A DNA stretch of 64,000 nucleotides from Chryseobacterium geocarposphaerae (GCF_002797535.1 NZ_PGFD01000001.1:1426001-1490000), one strand, 5' to 3'; positions 55,161 to 64,000 are shown, numbered from the stretch's first letter. Program-made: numbers and translations. Notes: a model not told the origin generated them from the letters alone.

Positions 55161-56516
55161 TTATCTTGGATTCTGAGGCATTCCGCTTAGCGTTATAATT
55201 TCTTCCGGGATGGCTATTGCATACCGAAGGTCATTCGGAGGCAACGTATAAGTTTGTCCTTTGACCGTTCTTGTTAACGTAATATTGGCCCCGTCCCGGT
55301 TATACCTCTTAAGATCTGCCCAGCGAATTCCCCTGAACAAGAGTTCCTTGCATCTTTCATTTTTAATGATCGCTAAGGCCTCTTGCTTTGAGCCGGCTGT
55401 AAAAGGGATATAGGTTCCGGTTTTCCATCTTTTAATAAGGAGACTATTTAGTGTCATCATAGAATTTGTAATGTCGTCTGTTTGAGCATAGGATTCTGCT
55501 GCGATCAGGTACAATTCATCCACTGTAACACTTGTCATTTTCCCTGAGGAGCCTCCGGTATAATTGCCCTTAAAAGAAATATCACCGTTAGCATTTACTG
55601 TGAAATAAGCGGACTTTCTGATGTCATTAGAATGATAACTCTGATACAGCGTATCAGTCACTTTAGCTGCTGCAAAGCGTACGGGTGCTGAAATCCTCAT
55701 AGTTGTCCGCAGCAAAACTTCAACATTCATATTTTTGATGGGGTATGATTCTGTTACGTTCAGTGTATTGAAATCCAAGAGCGTATTTTGATAGCTCAAC
55801 GCCTGCAAGGCATAGGCTAGGGATTTCTGATAATCGCCCATAAATAGATAAGTCCTTGCAAGGTATGCTAATGCCGTAATTTTAGATGGTCTGCTGGCAG
55901 CAACCTGTTTGACCGGCAAAAGATCCACAGCTTCATGCAGGTCTTTCAGGACCTGATCATAGGTTTGTTTCACTGTAGAACGCTGGGAGGGAATATTCAT
56001 ATCCGGATCCAAACGCAGCGGAAGTCCCAAATCTGTTGAAGCTTTACTACTGCTATAGGCAGGACACCAGATCTGCGCTGCGTCCAGATACCGTATCGCT
56101 CTCATTGCCAATGCCTGTCCTCTTACGTTTTCGGCTCCCGGGATGGCGTAGGTGTCCAGGTTATTGAGAACAACATTGGAAATATAAATACCTCTGTAAG
56201 TATAATACCAATCATTGCCTACACCCTGGCTGGCGGATACATGATCTTTCTGCCATGTATACAGGCTCTTATCCTCCTGATATTCCATAGCATCAAAATC
56301 GGCATCCGACAAATAGAGCTCATCACAGGAAGCCAGTCCGCTGGATGCAAAATTGATGACCACATCAGAAAGGCGGTCCATCAATGCCTGATTATCTTCA
56401 AGGCTCACAGCCACGGCCAGTGTCGAATCAGACTTTTCATCTAAAAAGCGGTTACAGCTTGTCGATATCATTAATACAGATAATAATCCTAATGTTATTT
56501 TAAATGACTTTTTCAT
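55161..56516 (-). CDS. SusD/RagB-family outer-membrane lipoprotein
   Basis: A 451-residue lipoprotein (lipobox ISTSC, Cys21) with the SusD/RagB helical scaffold. Features are NVRGQALAMRAIRYLDAAQIWCPAY, the SKITALAYLARTYLFMGDYQKSL repeat, the late ERCKELLFRGIRWADLKRYNRDG block and the C-terminal end RYAIAIPEEIITLSGMPQNPR. It sits on the cell surface over the adjacent SusC pore and captures a nutrient. It is shorter than typical SusD proteins (500-600 residues). Its SusC partner lies just upstream, 30 bases away. Confidence 0.93.
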   Translation of the reverse strand: MKKSFKITLGLLSVLMISTSCNRFLDEKSDSTLAVAVSLEDNQALMDRLSDVVINFASSGLASCDELYLSDADFDAMEYQEDKSLYTWQKDHVSASQGVGNDWYYTYRGIYISNVVLNNLDTYAIPGAENVRGQALAMRAIRYLDAAQIWCPAYSSSKASTDLGLPLRLDPDMNIPSQRSTVKQTYDQVLKDLHEAVDLLPVKQVAASRPSKITALAYLARTYLFMGDYQKSLAYALQALSYQNTLLDFNTLNVTESYPIKNMNVEVLLRTTMRISAPVRFAAAKVTDTLYQSYHSNDIRKSAYFTVNANGDISFKGNYTGGSSGKMTSVTVDELYLIAAESYAQTDDITNSMMTLNSLLIKRWKTGTYIPFTAGSKQEALAIIKNERCKELLFRGIRWADLKRYNRDGANITLTRTVKGQTYTLPPNDLRYAIAIPEEIITLSGMPQNPR

Positions 56517-56546
56517 AGTATAATAAGTAATGTTAGATCAGAAGTT

Positions 56547-59500
56547 TTAGAAATTGGCGCGTAATCCGATGGTATACACGGAAGGTGGTTTTAATCCGTT
56601 GCCACCGAGATTAAAATCCGGATCGATTCCACTTTTATTGGCTTTCCACAACAAACCAAGATCACTAAGGTTTATAAACAAACTGAGATCTTTGAACATT
56701 GTCGATCGTAAAAAATTTTCACTGAAACGATAGTTGAGATTGATGTATTGCAGACGGATATGGTCAGCCTTTTCTACCAGTACGCTTGAACCACTGTAAA
56801 AGGCATCCCTGTTGGCGTTGCTTTGTAACGTATTGGACGGAACATCCGTGAACGCTTCATCACCCTCTTTCTGCCAGCGGTTTTCAAAATCGCTATGTCC
56901 TGTCCAGCTCCTGTATAAGTTGGTATAGTTAATAGAACTCCTTCTGAAATAGTATCCCAATTTAAATACAATACCGATATCGAGACTAAAATTCTGATAG
57001 CCCACAGAGTTGATGAATGAGCCATATGCCGTTGGTAAAGCGGAACCAAAGAACACCAGATCATTGACCGATGTTCCTGCACCGGTAAGAGCTGAATAGT
57101 CATTGCTTACTGCGCCATTAAGATAACCTCTGGGGTCTCCCGTTTTGGGGTCCAGTCCTGCCCATTGGTAAGCAAAGATGGAATACACCGGTTTTCCTTC
57201 AATTCCTGAAATCGGCACAGAAGACCCATTGCCGATAAATTGATTGGCCATTGGGTTCAGCAGGTAATATTTTGAGATCTTATCGTGGTAAATGCTGAAG
57301 TTGAGAATCGTGTTCCATTGAATGACCTTATCAATGTTGAACGTTTTCAGAACTATATCCATCCCTTTTCCTTTGATCTCTGCCACATTGGAACGCATAT
57401 AATCAATACCGGTGGTATAGTCCATCTGCGCAGGGCCAAAGAGATTGGTTCCTTTCTTGGTAAAATATTCCACGGAGCCGCTGATCCTGTTGTTCCGGGA
57501 TGAAAAGTCGAGGCCTATGTTAACCATACGTGAGGTTTCCCATCGAAGGTTTGGATTGTAATAATTGTCGATTCGGGCCATTGGTGTTCCTGTATAAACT
57601 GAGTTATCCAGATCGTAGGCAATTGTACTTACGGCCACCATTGCAGGGTCAATATTTCCATTATACCCGAAAGAGCCTCTAAGCTTCAGGCTAGGAAGCC
57701 AGACTATCCTATAGAAATTTTCTTTTGAAATATCCCATAAAGTACCGACTGACCAGAAAGGATTCCACTGGTCATTCGTTTTAAGCCCGAACAGGTTGCT
57801 GGCATCCCTTCGGAAACTTGCGGAAATCGTATATCTGTTATCGTAAGTATAGGCTGCATTGGCATAAAGGGAGACAAAACGGGTGGTGCGTTTTCCCAAA
57901 GACTGGTTTCGCTGTATGAAATCAGTGCTGCCTGTGGGAAGCAGCGGGTATTGATGGGCATAATCTACGGCGCCGGAGGTCATCCGTTCCTCATCAAATC
58001 CATAATAGCGGTTGTAATGGTAGGTCCTGACGGCATCACGGCTTTCACCTCCTGTTATGGTGGAGATGTTATGCCTGTTCCATTGCCCGTTGTAGCTGAG
58101 CTGCCCTCTGATGTTGTTGATGGTGGTTAGAGAAGAGGATTGGTCTAAAATACCTCCTTTGGGAACAATGAACGTTACATTGCCGTTATTGATCTGCGCA
58201 AAACTATTGACGTAGTTCCTCGCATAGTAACTCCGGGCATTATGCAGATTATCAGAATTGTCATTCAAACGTTGATGCTGGTATTTTACATCTGCTTCCA
58301 GTCCTTTCCATATTTTATAATTAATGCCAGCGTTTACCATTACTTCCGAGGCTTTGGTTTTTACCTGGTCGTTCTGCCAGTCCGTCAGAGGATAATAATT
58401 CCAGTCATTCAGCTTGCCCTTTTCAAAGCTGTCCTTGTAGTTTTGGTTATAATCTTTGTTCACGACAAGAGGACGGCCGTTCTCATCTGCCAGCTTCATA
58501 TAGGGAACGAACGAGTTTCTTCCCATTATAATTCCACCATAAGCAGTACGCCCGCTTTTCGTAGTAGTTTCCGTATAATACAGGCTGCTGGTGAGCGATA
58601 ATTTATTGACAGGTTTCCATACATTCTGGAAACGCAGGTTCATCCTGTTATAGTCTTCCCCTAAATTGCCGGTATTATCATCATACCCCAGTGCAGTGCT
58701 CCATAAAAATGCAGGAGCTCCCCCTGTGACGCCCACGTAGTATTGTCTTTTTTCCGAAGGCGTGTACATATAGCGGCGGAACTGTTCTTTGGCGTCAATA
58801 CTGCTCAATTGCCGGATCTGACGATCAGCTTCATCGGAAGAGATCAATCCGTTTTTTGCTTTATTCAACAGATCGACTACAGGTGACAGGACTGGATGAG
58901 AGGAAGAGTTGATATCACTGTTATAAAAACCTTTTTGAAATAATCCTTTTTCAACCTCTATAAAATCGGAAGATGACATTGTTTTCAGATAGCCAAAATC
59001 CGGCTTGGGGCTATAGCTTGTATTGAAATTGAATTCCACTTTGACAGGCTGATTGAATTTCCCGGTTTTTGTAGTAATGACAATGACCCCATTGGCGGCT
59101 CTTGCGCCCCAGATACTGGCTGCTGAGGCATCCTTAAGTACAGTAATGCTTTCCACCATATTGGGATTGATGTTACTGATGTCGCCTTCATAGGGAAAAT
59201 TATCGACCACGATCAGAGGGGATTTGGGGCCGTTGATGGTACTGAGCCCTCTGACCATCAGCTGGGGACTTCCGGAACGTCCCCGTTCCAGGAAAACACC
59301 TCCCGCAACATTGGCAAGCCTGTCGAGTATATTGGTACTCACCTGTTGGTTGAGCAGTTTATTATCCGTGAATGTAAATGAACCGGTAGCTCTTTCCTTG
59401 GGGATCTTCTGGTAACCGGTGGAGATATTCACTTCCTGAATGTCATTCACTTTGTGCGAAAGAACAATTCTCAGGGGTGTATCGAGCGGTAATGTAACAT

Positions 59501-59741
59501 CAAGCGATACAGATCTGTAGCCGCTGTGCGAAATATTCAGGGTGATCTTTTCCCCACTTGCAGGAAGTTTGAAAAAGCCATTCTTATCAGTGATTATAAC
59601 TGTTTTTGAGTTCAGAATATTGATCGTTGCTCCCGAAAGAGGAAGCGAATTCTCTTCAGTGATCACATAACCTGAAAGAGTATGCTGTGCCGTGAGTGAC
59701 AACGTACAGCATAGCAATAGCGGGATGTATAGTTTCTTCAT
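56547..59741 (-). CDS. SusC/RagA-family TonB-dependent receptor
   Basis: A 1064-residue outer-membrane protein. It has a signal peptide (residues 1-18), an N-terminal carboxypeptidase-regulatory-like domain (LSGYVITEENSLPLSGATINIL), the plug region near residues 105-220 (VAGGVFLERGRSGSPQLMVRGLSTING, then VLKDASAASIWGARAANGVIVITTK) and a 22-strand barrel. With SusD it imports a large substrate powered by TonB. The substrate is unknown; the adjacent TlpA-like protein suggests redox or sulfur chemistry, but this is only context. It is followed by SusD and preceded by tlpA. Confidence 0.94.
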   Translation of the reverse strand: MKKLYIPLLLCCTLSLTAQHTLSGYVITEENSLPLSGATINILNSKTVIITDKNGFFKLPASGEKITLNISHSGYRSVSLDVTLPLDTPLRIVLSHKVNDIQEVNISTGYQKIPKERATGSFTFTDNKLLNQQVSTNILDRLANVAGGVFLERGRSGSPQLMVRGLSTINGPKSPLIVVDNFPYEGDISNINPNMVESITVLKDASAASIWGARAANGVIVITTKTGKFNQPVKVEFNFNTSYSPKPDFGYLKTMSSSDFIEVEKGLFQKGFYNSDINSSSHPVLSPVVDLLNKAKNGLISSDEADRQIRQLSSIDAKEQFRRYMYTPSEKRQYYVGVTGGAPAFLWSTALGYDDNTGNLGEDYNRMNLRFQNVWKPVNKLSLTSSLYYTETTTKSGRTAYGGIIMGRNSFVPYMKLADENGRPLVVNKDYNQNYKDSFEKGKLNDWNYYPLTDWQNDQVKTKASEVMVNAGINYKIWKGLEADVKYQHQRLNDNSDNLHNARSYYARNYVNSFAQINNGNVTFIVPKGGILDQSSSLTTINNIRGQLSYNGQWNRHNISTITGGESRDAVRTYHYNRYYGFDEERMTSGAVDYAHQYPLLPTGSTDFIQRNQSLGKRTTRFVSLYANAAYTYDNRYTISASFRRDASNLFGLKTNDQWNPFWSVGTLWDISKENFYRIVWLPSLKLRGSFGYNGNIDPAMVAVSTIAYDLDNSVYTGTPMARIDNYYNPNLRWETSRMVNIGLDFSSRNNRISGSVEYFTKKGTNLFGPAQMDYTTGIDYMRSNVAEIKGKGMDIVLKTFNIDKVIQWNTILNFSIYHDKISKYYLLNPMANQFIGNGSSVPISGIEGKPVYSIFAYQWAGLDPKTGDPRGYLNGAVSNDYSALTGAGTSVNDLVFFGSALPTAYGSFINSVGYQNFSLDIGIVFKLGYYFRRSSINYTNLYRSWTGHSDFENRWQKEGDEAFTDVPSNTLQSNANRDAFYSGSSVLVEKADHIRLQYINLNYRFSENFLRSTMFKDLSLFINLSDLGLLWKANKSGIDPDFNLGGNGLKPPSVYTIGLRANF

Positions 59742-59832
59742 AGTTAAAAATTACAGTTTGAATAATTGTTTAGTTTTTTAGAGAGGCATAGGAAAGCTTC
59801 TCAATGACAGCTCCACTAAGTATATCCCAGAG

Positions 59833-61131
59833 CTAATTTTTTAGTTTATCCCTTATGATCAGCATATCAATTTCACGCTCTTCTTCCTGAAGGTCCAGGT
59901 CATATTTTGAAAGTGCTTTTCTGATAGAAGGTACATCCGAGATCGCTCCCATTGTCATGTCTACATTGCCTGTTATTCCTGTATCATCTACTATGGGTAA
60001 GGAAACCGCAGGAATGGCATTCAGGTTATTGACCAATTTATAGAGTGAAGCATTTTTTAAGGTCGTCTCTGTCATTGAGAATGAAAAACGCGTTGGGCCT
60101 CCTTTGGTATTTAGCTTATCGATGGATGATGTCCTCTTTAGTACCATACATCTAACCTTTCTTTTTTCGATGGTGGCCTTGTAATCTGCATACTCGCTGA
60201 GATTTCTCAGCATTAACGGATAGAGTGAATCTGCCTTGGATAGCGGAACAATGTACTCATAGCTGTAGAGATTGCCGTCTTCTACAGATCCGTCAGCCTT
60301 TTTGATGTAGTCCAGTAATGTTGGGTTTTGGACTTCAACAATTCTTCGTTTCTCGCTAAAAGATTCTTTACGCATCTGGAATATCTCATCGGCAAGCGCG
60401 GAAAAGATCTCGAGAAGGGACAGATTGGTAAACTCTCGTCCATATATCTGGTTACCCGATCTTCGAAAACCGGAGCCAAAGCCCATTCCTCGTATTCTTC
60501 CTTTGGCAAAAATGGAATAATTGATCATTGACAATCCTTTCTCACGATCAAAATCTTCGGAAAGCATCAGGGGTCTTTCCCTACTCATCTGGATGACGGT
60601 CTGAAGTCCGGAACTTTCTCCTCCCAAGACCTTACTGATGGTATTTTCATTGACCTGCGCACCGTCTGTTGTGCTGAGCAGCTTTCCATCTTTGATCCAT
60701 ACAACATAGGGAACGCCCTGATGCGGAAACAAGGGATGAAAAAGCTGGTCTCCCGCTACGGAGACAACATTATTGAAACGCTGTCCGTTTTTGGAAGCAA
60801 AAAACTTTTCAAGAGTCTGGCGGTCCTGATTGCTTACGGCCAGAATTTTTACTTTATCTCCGAACTGTTCCTTAAGCTGCTCCATTTTGGGAAACGCCTT
60901 CAGGCAGGCACTGCACCAGGTGTTCCAGAAGTCCAGGAGAATGAGTTTATTCTTATCGTCAGAAAGATTTAAGGTTTTTTGAGGATGGTTGACTACCTGA
61001 AAAGAAGTTGTCCAGAAGCTATCGGGAAGAGGTTCTCCGACTTTAACAGATTTACTCTGGGCAAAGGATGTGATAGCCGCCACAAAGGTAAAAACAAGGG
61101 ACAGGATTCCCCTGCAAAAGATATTTTTCAT
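59833..61131 (-). CDS. TlpA-like thioredoxin-fold exported protein
   Basis: A 432-residue protein with a signal peptide (residues 1-25). The thioredoxin-like domain carries the redox pair in WNTWCSACLKAFP (Cys73, Cys76) and continues to KDGKLLSTTDGAQVNENTISKVL. The remaining 250 residues are of unknown type (RIRGMGFGSGFRRSGNQIYGREFTNLSLLEIFSALADEIFQM). The ATG at 61131 was chosen; an upstream frame would add 21 residues of no sense. It is the first gene of the TlpA-SusC-SusD run, 91 bases before SusC. Confidence 0.85.
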   Translation of the reverse strand: MKNIFCRGILSLVFTFVAAITSFAQSKSVKVGEPLPDSFWTTSFQVVNHPQKTLNLSDDKNKLILLDFWNTWCSACLKAFPKMEQLKEQFGDKVKILAVSNQDRQTLEKFFASKNGQRFNNVVSVAGDQLFHPLFPHQGVPYVVWIKDGKLLSTTDGAQVNENTISKVLGGESSGLQTVIQMSRERPLMLSEDFDREKGLSMINYSIFAKGRIRGMGFGSGFRRSGNQIYGREFTNLSLLEIFSALADEIFQMRKESFSEKRRIVEVQNPTLLDYIKKADGSVEDGNLYSYEYIVPLSKADSLYPLMLRNLSEYADYKATIEKRKVRCMVLKRTSSIDKLNTKGGPTRFSFSMTETTLKNASLYKLVNNLNAIPAVSLPIVDDTGITGNVDMTMGAISDVPSIRKALSKYDLDLQEEEREIDMLIIRDKLKN

Positions 61132-61172
61132 ACTTTTGAATAGGTTTTTAATGATTATTAATAACTGATTAT

Positions 61173-61211
61173 GCTCTTTCCGTTTGGTCGCCAAACTCTT
61201 GCGGAAAGGGC
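61173..61211. promoter_or_regulatory. Hairpin in the tlpA leader region
   Basis: GCTCTTTCC at 61173-61181 pairs with GGAAAGGGC at 61203-61211 with one mismatch. A perfect inner stem GTTTGG/CCAAAC (61182-61187, 61191-61196) lies within it. On the plus strand a T run follows. On the minus strand it sits 42 bases upstream of the tlpA start. Confidence 0.5.
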
Positions 61212-61476
61212 TTTTTTATTGTTCTTTGAGGTTGATTAATTTTTATTGTCTGTTTCTTGATTTGATAGTTTTATAGACCGTATCGACGGAAGCTTCACCA
61301 GTGCAGAAAACTCCCTGCCGATACAGGTCAAAATTTAATATGAATGAAATTTACTAATTGTGTGAGCTATAAAGCTCCAATGGATTTGCTGCCATTGTAT
61401 CCTTCCTAATCTATACTTTATAGTAAAAGCAGCTTAGAAAATGTAGAGATAGCGAACTGCATAGGAAAATAAAAAC

Positions 61477-61600
61477 GGCGTGGTACTCTACAATATCCGA
61501 ACAGAGGTACTGCCATACCCATAGCAACAGATAGAGAGAGCCCACGCCGCGGACGTGAGCTTTCAACTTATCATCCCGTTGCTATTTGAAAATTGGCAGT
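61477..61600 (-). ncRNA. Candidate structured RNA or attenuator with alternative hairpins
   Basis: Three nested stems are visible on the minus strand: ACTGCCA (61594-61600) with TGGCAGT (61509-61515), ATAGCAAC (61578-61585) with GTTGCTAT (61521-61528), and AGCTCACG (61554-61561) with CGTGGGCT (61539-61546). A late stem CGGCGTGG (61542-61549) with CCACGCCG (61476-61483) followed by TTTTTATTTT excludes the third. That order, antiterminator before terminator, fits a leader. The strand is not certain. Confidence 0.4.
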
Positions 61601-61613
61601 TTTCTGGAACGAG

Positions 61614-61667
61614 ATTCTAAGTAATAGCTTCGCGAACATTACATCGAAAGGTGTAATGTTTTTTGTT
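61614..61667. repeat. Left copy of a 54-bp direct repeat
   Basis: This matches 63180-63233 in the same orientation at about five of six positions (ATTCTAAG, then CGCGAACATTACAT, then AATGTTTTTT). It contains a hairpin, AACATTACA/TGTAATGTT, followed by a T run. The pair bounds the HEPN-like gene. Confidence 0.6.
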
Positions 61668-61794
61668 ATACAAACGGAAAGTTATAGCTTATTAAAGATT
61701 ATCTAAATAGATTTATAGTGTATATTTGAAATTGGTATCAATAATCTAAAATTGATAAGAGTTACTTAAAACTGTTACCCTATAAACTTAAAGA

Positions 61795-62697
61795 ATGAAT
61801 TATTTTAGTTTTAACCCTTTTGGAAATAAATCGTTAACTGTAAGCTTTGATTGTGATAGCTGTGGTATGAAAGTTAAAAGTGAAGATATTTTTATTCCTG
61901 CCCCAAATTATGCTGCAGATAAGGCAAGCGATAGCCAGGTAGAAGAAGAAGGTTTTGCCATATGTGACTGTGGTAAAGAGTTCCCAATTTCAATCTATGT
62001 AACATACGCTGGTGGTGATGGTCACGTAGATAACTTAAATAAAGGCGCAAACATTGAGGTGGAAGAAATTTCTGATTATGAATTGGAAGCAATATTAAGT
62101 AATACCGACTTTTATGATAATTTCGAAGACGAAATCCTAAAAATAAAGGAATTAAATGACTTTAATATAACGACAGAAGAAGATAGCAAGATCGAGCGGG
62201 ACTTTTTCATTTCTGCATATGGAGTGATTTTACCTGATGAATTGATCTATACATTAAGAAATCTGTTATACATAAATGTAATTACTTGTCTGGAAACCTA
62301 CTTGTCAAGCGCATACATAAACACCGTTATTTCTACACCAGATCATTTGAAAAGATTTTATGAGAACTACAAAGATTTTCAAAAGGAAAGAATACCGATG
62401 TCCCAACTCTATGATCTGAAGGACAAAGTTGAAGATAAGGCAAAAGAGGCAATGTATAAAGTTGTTTACCATAATTTAGATAAGGTCAAGCCAATGTACA
62501 AAGATACTTTGAACATCGAGTTCCCTAATTTTGCGAAAATAGCGCGGGCAATTGAAATTAGGCATGATATTGTACATAGAAACGGTAAAACAAAAGAAGG
62601 AGAATATATTACAATAAGTAAAGATGATATCGGTGACCTCATATCTGAGGTAGAAGATTTCGTTAATGAAATAGAAAGACAGATAAAGGAAATGTAA
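61795..62697 (+). CDS. Zinc-ribbon and HEPN-like protein
   Basis: A 300-residue protein. Residues 1-65 hold cysteine pairs (Cys20/Cys23 in CDSCGMK, Cys58/Cys60 in CDCGKEF) typical of a zinc ribbon. The C-terminal half is helical, and RAIEIRHDIVHRNG at residues 251-264 carries the RHDIVH pattern (Arg256 to His261) of HEPN-type RNase motifs found in defence and toxin proteins. No antitoxin-like partner is evident. It lies between two copies of a 54-bp repeat, so it may be a cassette gene. Confidence 0.7.
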   Translation: MNYFSFNPFGNKSLTVSFDCDSCGMKVKSEDIFIPAPNYAADKASDSQVEEEGFAICDCGKEFPISIYVTYAGGDGHVDNLNKGANIEVEEISDYELEAILSNTDFYDNFEDEILKIKELNDFNITTEEDSKIERDFFISAYGVILPDELIYTLRNLLYINVITCLETYLSSAYINTVISTPDHLKRFYENYKDFQKERIPMSQLYDLKDKVEDKAKEAMYKVVYHNLDKVKPMYKDTLNIEFPNFAKIARAIEIRHDIVHRNGKTKEGEYITISKDDIGDLISEVEDFVNEIERQIKEM

Positions 62698-62961
62698 CTA
62701 TCTCAATAATAATTATAACGATGATTTTTCTAATCCTAAAAATGAATTAGAATCAGAGATTTCGTATTATATTTTTTAATATCTTCTAGGCAGAGTTGGA
62801 ACAAAAATATTTATCCATATTGAAAATTTTCAATCAGTTTTTATTGATTGCTTAGCAACAATGTTGGCTATTCACAAGAAGGATAGAAATATTTGATAGA
62901 ACTAATCAAACGATTCATTATAAAGATCATTATCAAACAATTCAAAAATGATTTGTCATTA

Positions 62962-63071
62962 GATTACTGGGAGGATAAAGTAATCAATTCAAAAAAAATT
63001 GTGATGGACAGAAAATAAAAAAATTTGATCTTGAAAAGTTAGAACAGTTAGCAGAAACTTTTTTAAAGTAA
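62962..63071 (+). pseudogene. Gene remnant
   Basis: A frame beginning DYWEDKVINSKKIVMDRK ends in a stop, and a shifted frame then reads KKFDLEKLEQLAETFLK and stops at 63069-63071. The texture is that of a decayed protein end with a frameshift. The family is not recognised. Confidence 0.3.
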
Positions 63072-63179
63072 TTATTAAGTCCTAAGTTTTAGTTTTTAGT
63101 ATTAATAAAGATTTGTTAAACATTTTATTACTATTTTAAATCCCACGATATTGATTTATACTGGTTTGTCCGTACGAAA

Positions 63180-63233
63180 ATTCTAAGCGGTAGCCTCGCG
63201 AACATTACATCTAAAGATGCAATGTTTTTTTGT
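63180..63233. repeat. Right copy of the 54-bp direct repeat
   Basis: ATTCTAAGCGGTAGCCTCGC is followed by GAACATTACATCTAAAGATG and AATGTTTTTT, matching 61614-61667. A hairpin (AACATTACAT/ATGCAATGTT, 63201-63226) ends in T and looks like a terminator. The two copies lie about 1.57 kb apart. Confidence 0.6.
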
Positions 63234-63433
63234 TTTTATTATCTACTTCTTTATAGAACGTTTGAAACAGTTGAAATAGATTCTTGCTTTTTTTGCTCTA
63301 AATTTAATATGAACGCAACATTGTGGACCTGAAATCATATACAATCTTTAGCTTAAAAATAATTAAAATCAAAAAAAGAGAAAAAAAATGTTTAAAAAAT
63401 TGTATATTCGTTTGATAACCAATCGACTGAGCT

Positions 63434-64000
63434 ATGAAAACTAAAATTTTATTTTTTGCAGGCATTTTTATTTCACAACTACACTTCTCTCAGCAATTAA
63501 AAAATATATTGGAGGGATATACAATTAGTAAAATACCCACAAATCATTCGATTGTTGGTGCAAAATGGGTTACTAATTTAGGTGCCACGACAGATGGACT
63601 TCCTGAAAACCAATTAATTATTTCTCAATCATTAAATAATTTAGCGCTGGATACAGAAAATACTGGAAGTTTATCATTGGGATTACTATCTAGTCTCGGG
63701 TTAGGAGGTTATTCTTCAAACGATTTAAAAGTTGTCTTTAATAAACTTGAGGTATACACAGTAAAAGATTTATATAAATTACCATTAGTAGAAGGCGAAA
63801 AAATGGTTTTCTCCTCACTGAATGCTGCAGCATTTGATCTCATATTTAATGATAATATTTCTGCTAGTATTATGGCAAAATTACCAAAAAACACTCTTGA
63901 AATTGAAGGAGAAGTTGATTACGGGAATAAGAAAAGAATTAGTGTCAATGGTACTAATTTGTTTGTAGCTCACAAAATTGTTACAATTGATAAAATTAAA
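63434..64000 (+). CDS. Secreted hypothetical protein, 3' end outside the window
   Basis: An open frame of 189 codons running off the window edge. It begins with a signal peptide (MKTKILFFAGIFISQLHFSQ). The mature part has LSLGLLSSLGLGGYSSNDLKVVF near residues 78-100 and beta-rich text afterwards. No family is recognised. It follows the repeat-bounded cassette, so it may be ordinary chromosome sequence. Confidence 0.65.
   Translation, partial: MKTKILFFAGIFISQLHFSQQLKNILEGYTISKIPTNHSIVGAKWVTNLGATTDGLPENQLIISQSLNNLALDTENTGSLSLGLLSSLGLGGYSSNDLKVVFNKLEVYTVKDLYKLPLVEGEKMVFSSLNAAAFDLIFNDNISASIMAKLPKNTLEIEGEVDYGNKKRISVNGTNLFVAHKIVTIDKIK

Larger units (their letters stand above)
61132..61794. other. 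Structured 663-bp spacer before the HEPN-like gene
   Basis: No protein gene is visible. The spacer holds the tlpA leader hairpin, the alternative-hairpin segment and the left direct repeat, each listed separately. The remainder (61212-61470 and 61668-61794) is AT-rich and shows nothing else. Confidence 0.6.
62698..63433. other. Spacer after the HEPN-like gene
   Basis: This is a 736-bp AT-rich region with many stops. It contains the remnant at 62962-63071 and the second direct repeat at 63180-63233. The final part is the upstream region of the secreted-protein gene. No other feature was seen. Confidence 0.5.

Noticed and set aside
1..64000. CRISPR array
   Set aside because: No regular direct repeats with unique spacers were seen; the 192-bp repeat at 48.3 kb has the wrong length and layout.

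Overview
The window looks like a chromosomal stretch from a flavobacterium close to Chryseobacterium (Bacteroidota, Weeksellaceae). The supporting signs are low G+C, AT-rich spacers, TAnnTTTG-type -7 boxes, few Shine-Dalgarno sequences, a SusC/SusD pair, a DUF6520 peptide, a large bacterial alpha-2-macroglobulin, and recF followed by a DUF721 gene. The genus is inferred from gene content and protein style; no search was run.

Layout. 1-11 kb holds small housekeeping and accessory genes: DUF4197, DUF493, an ArsC-like protein, a deoxynucleoside kinase, a glutaminyl cyclase, VOC/SRPBCC proteins, a CPA1 Na+/H+ antiporter and DUF2490. 10.6-17.3 kb carries two protease inhibitors, ecotin and a 1971-residue alpha-2-macroglobulin. 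17.3-23.8 kb is core: a UbiA-like membrane protein, recF, an inserted four-helix-bundle gene, DUF721, a PF10136 membrane protein, mtgA and a metal/cobalamin-type binding lipoprotein. A tRNA-Arg(ACG) at 23.84 kb is occupied by a serine recombinase whose last codons lie inside the tRNA. 26.9-38.3 kb holds a cold-shock protein, a DEAD-box helicase, a GT14, a ChaA-type antiporter, and a mirror-symmetric stress cluster in which two CsbD-like genes and two copies of an unnamed small family flank an AraC regulator, GH130 and a GT4 fusion, followed by a Crp/Fnr regulator.

The most unusual part is 39.3-47.2 kb, a tight five-gene minus-strand operon. In transcription order it encodes a 5-cytosine DNA methyltransferase, a protein with two GHKL ATPase domains (MutL/Hsp90-like at the N-terminus, histidine-kinase-like at the C-terminus), a response-receiver-like protein, an OLD-like ATPase with a TOPRIM-like C-terminus, and a Vsr-type nuclease. 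It reads as a restriction or defence system in which two-component-like signalling is wired between methylation and nuclease modules. Next to it lie an excisionase-like gene, a winged-helix protein and a 192-bp tandem repeat with TTTTTGAGCC boxes spaced in steps of 32 bp, which look like the remains of a mobile element.

48.9-61.1 kb holds two AraC-type regulators (one cut by an in-frame TAG), DUF6265, DUF421, a MauE-like protein, DUF6520, SusD, SusC and a TlpA-like thioredoxin. Upstream of tlpA lies a structured segment whose hairpins are mutually exclusive, possibly an attenuator or small RNA. 61.6-63.2 kb is a small cassette bounded by imperfect direct repeats and carrying a zinc-ribbon/HEPN-like protein. 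The window ends inside a secreted protein gene. No rRNA, CRISPR array or complete insertion sequence was seen.
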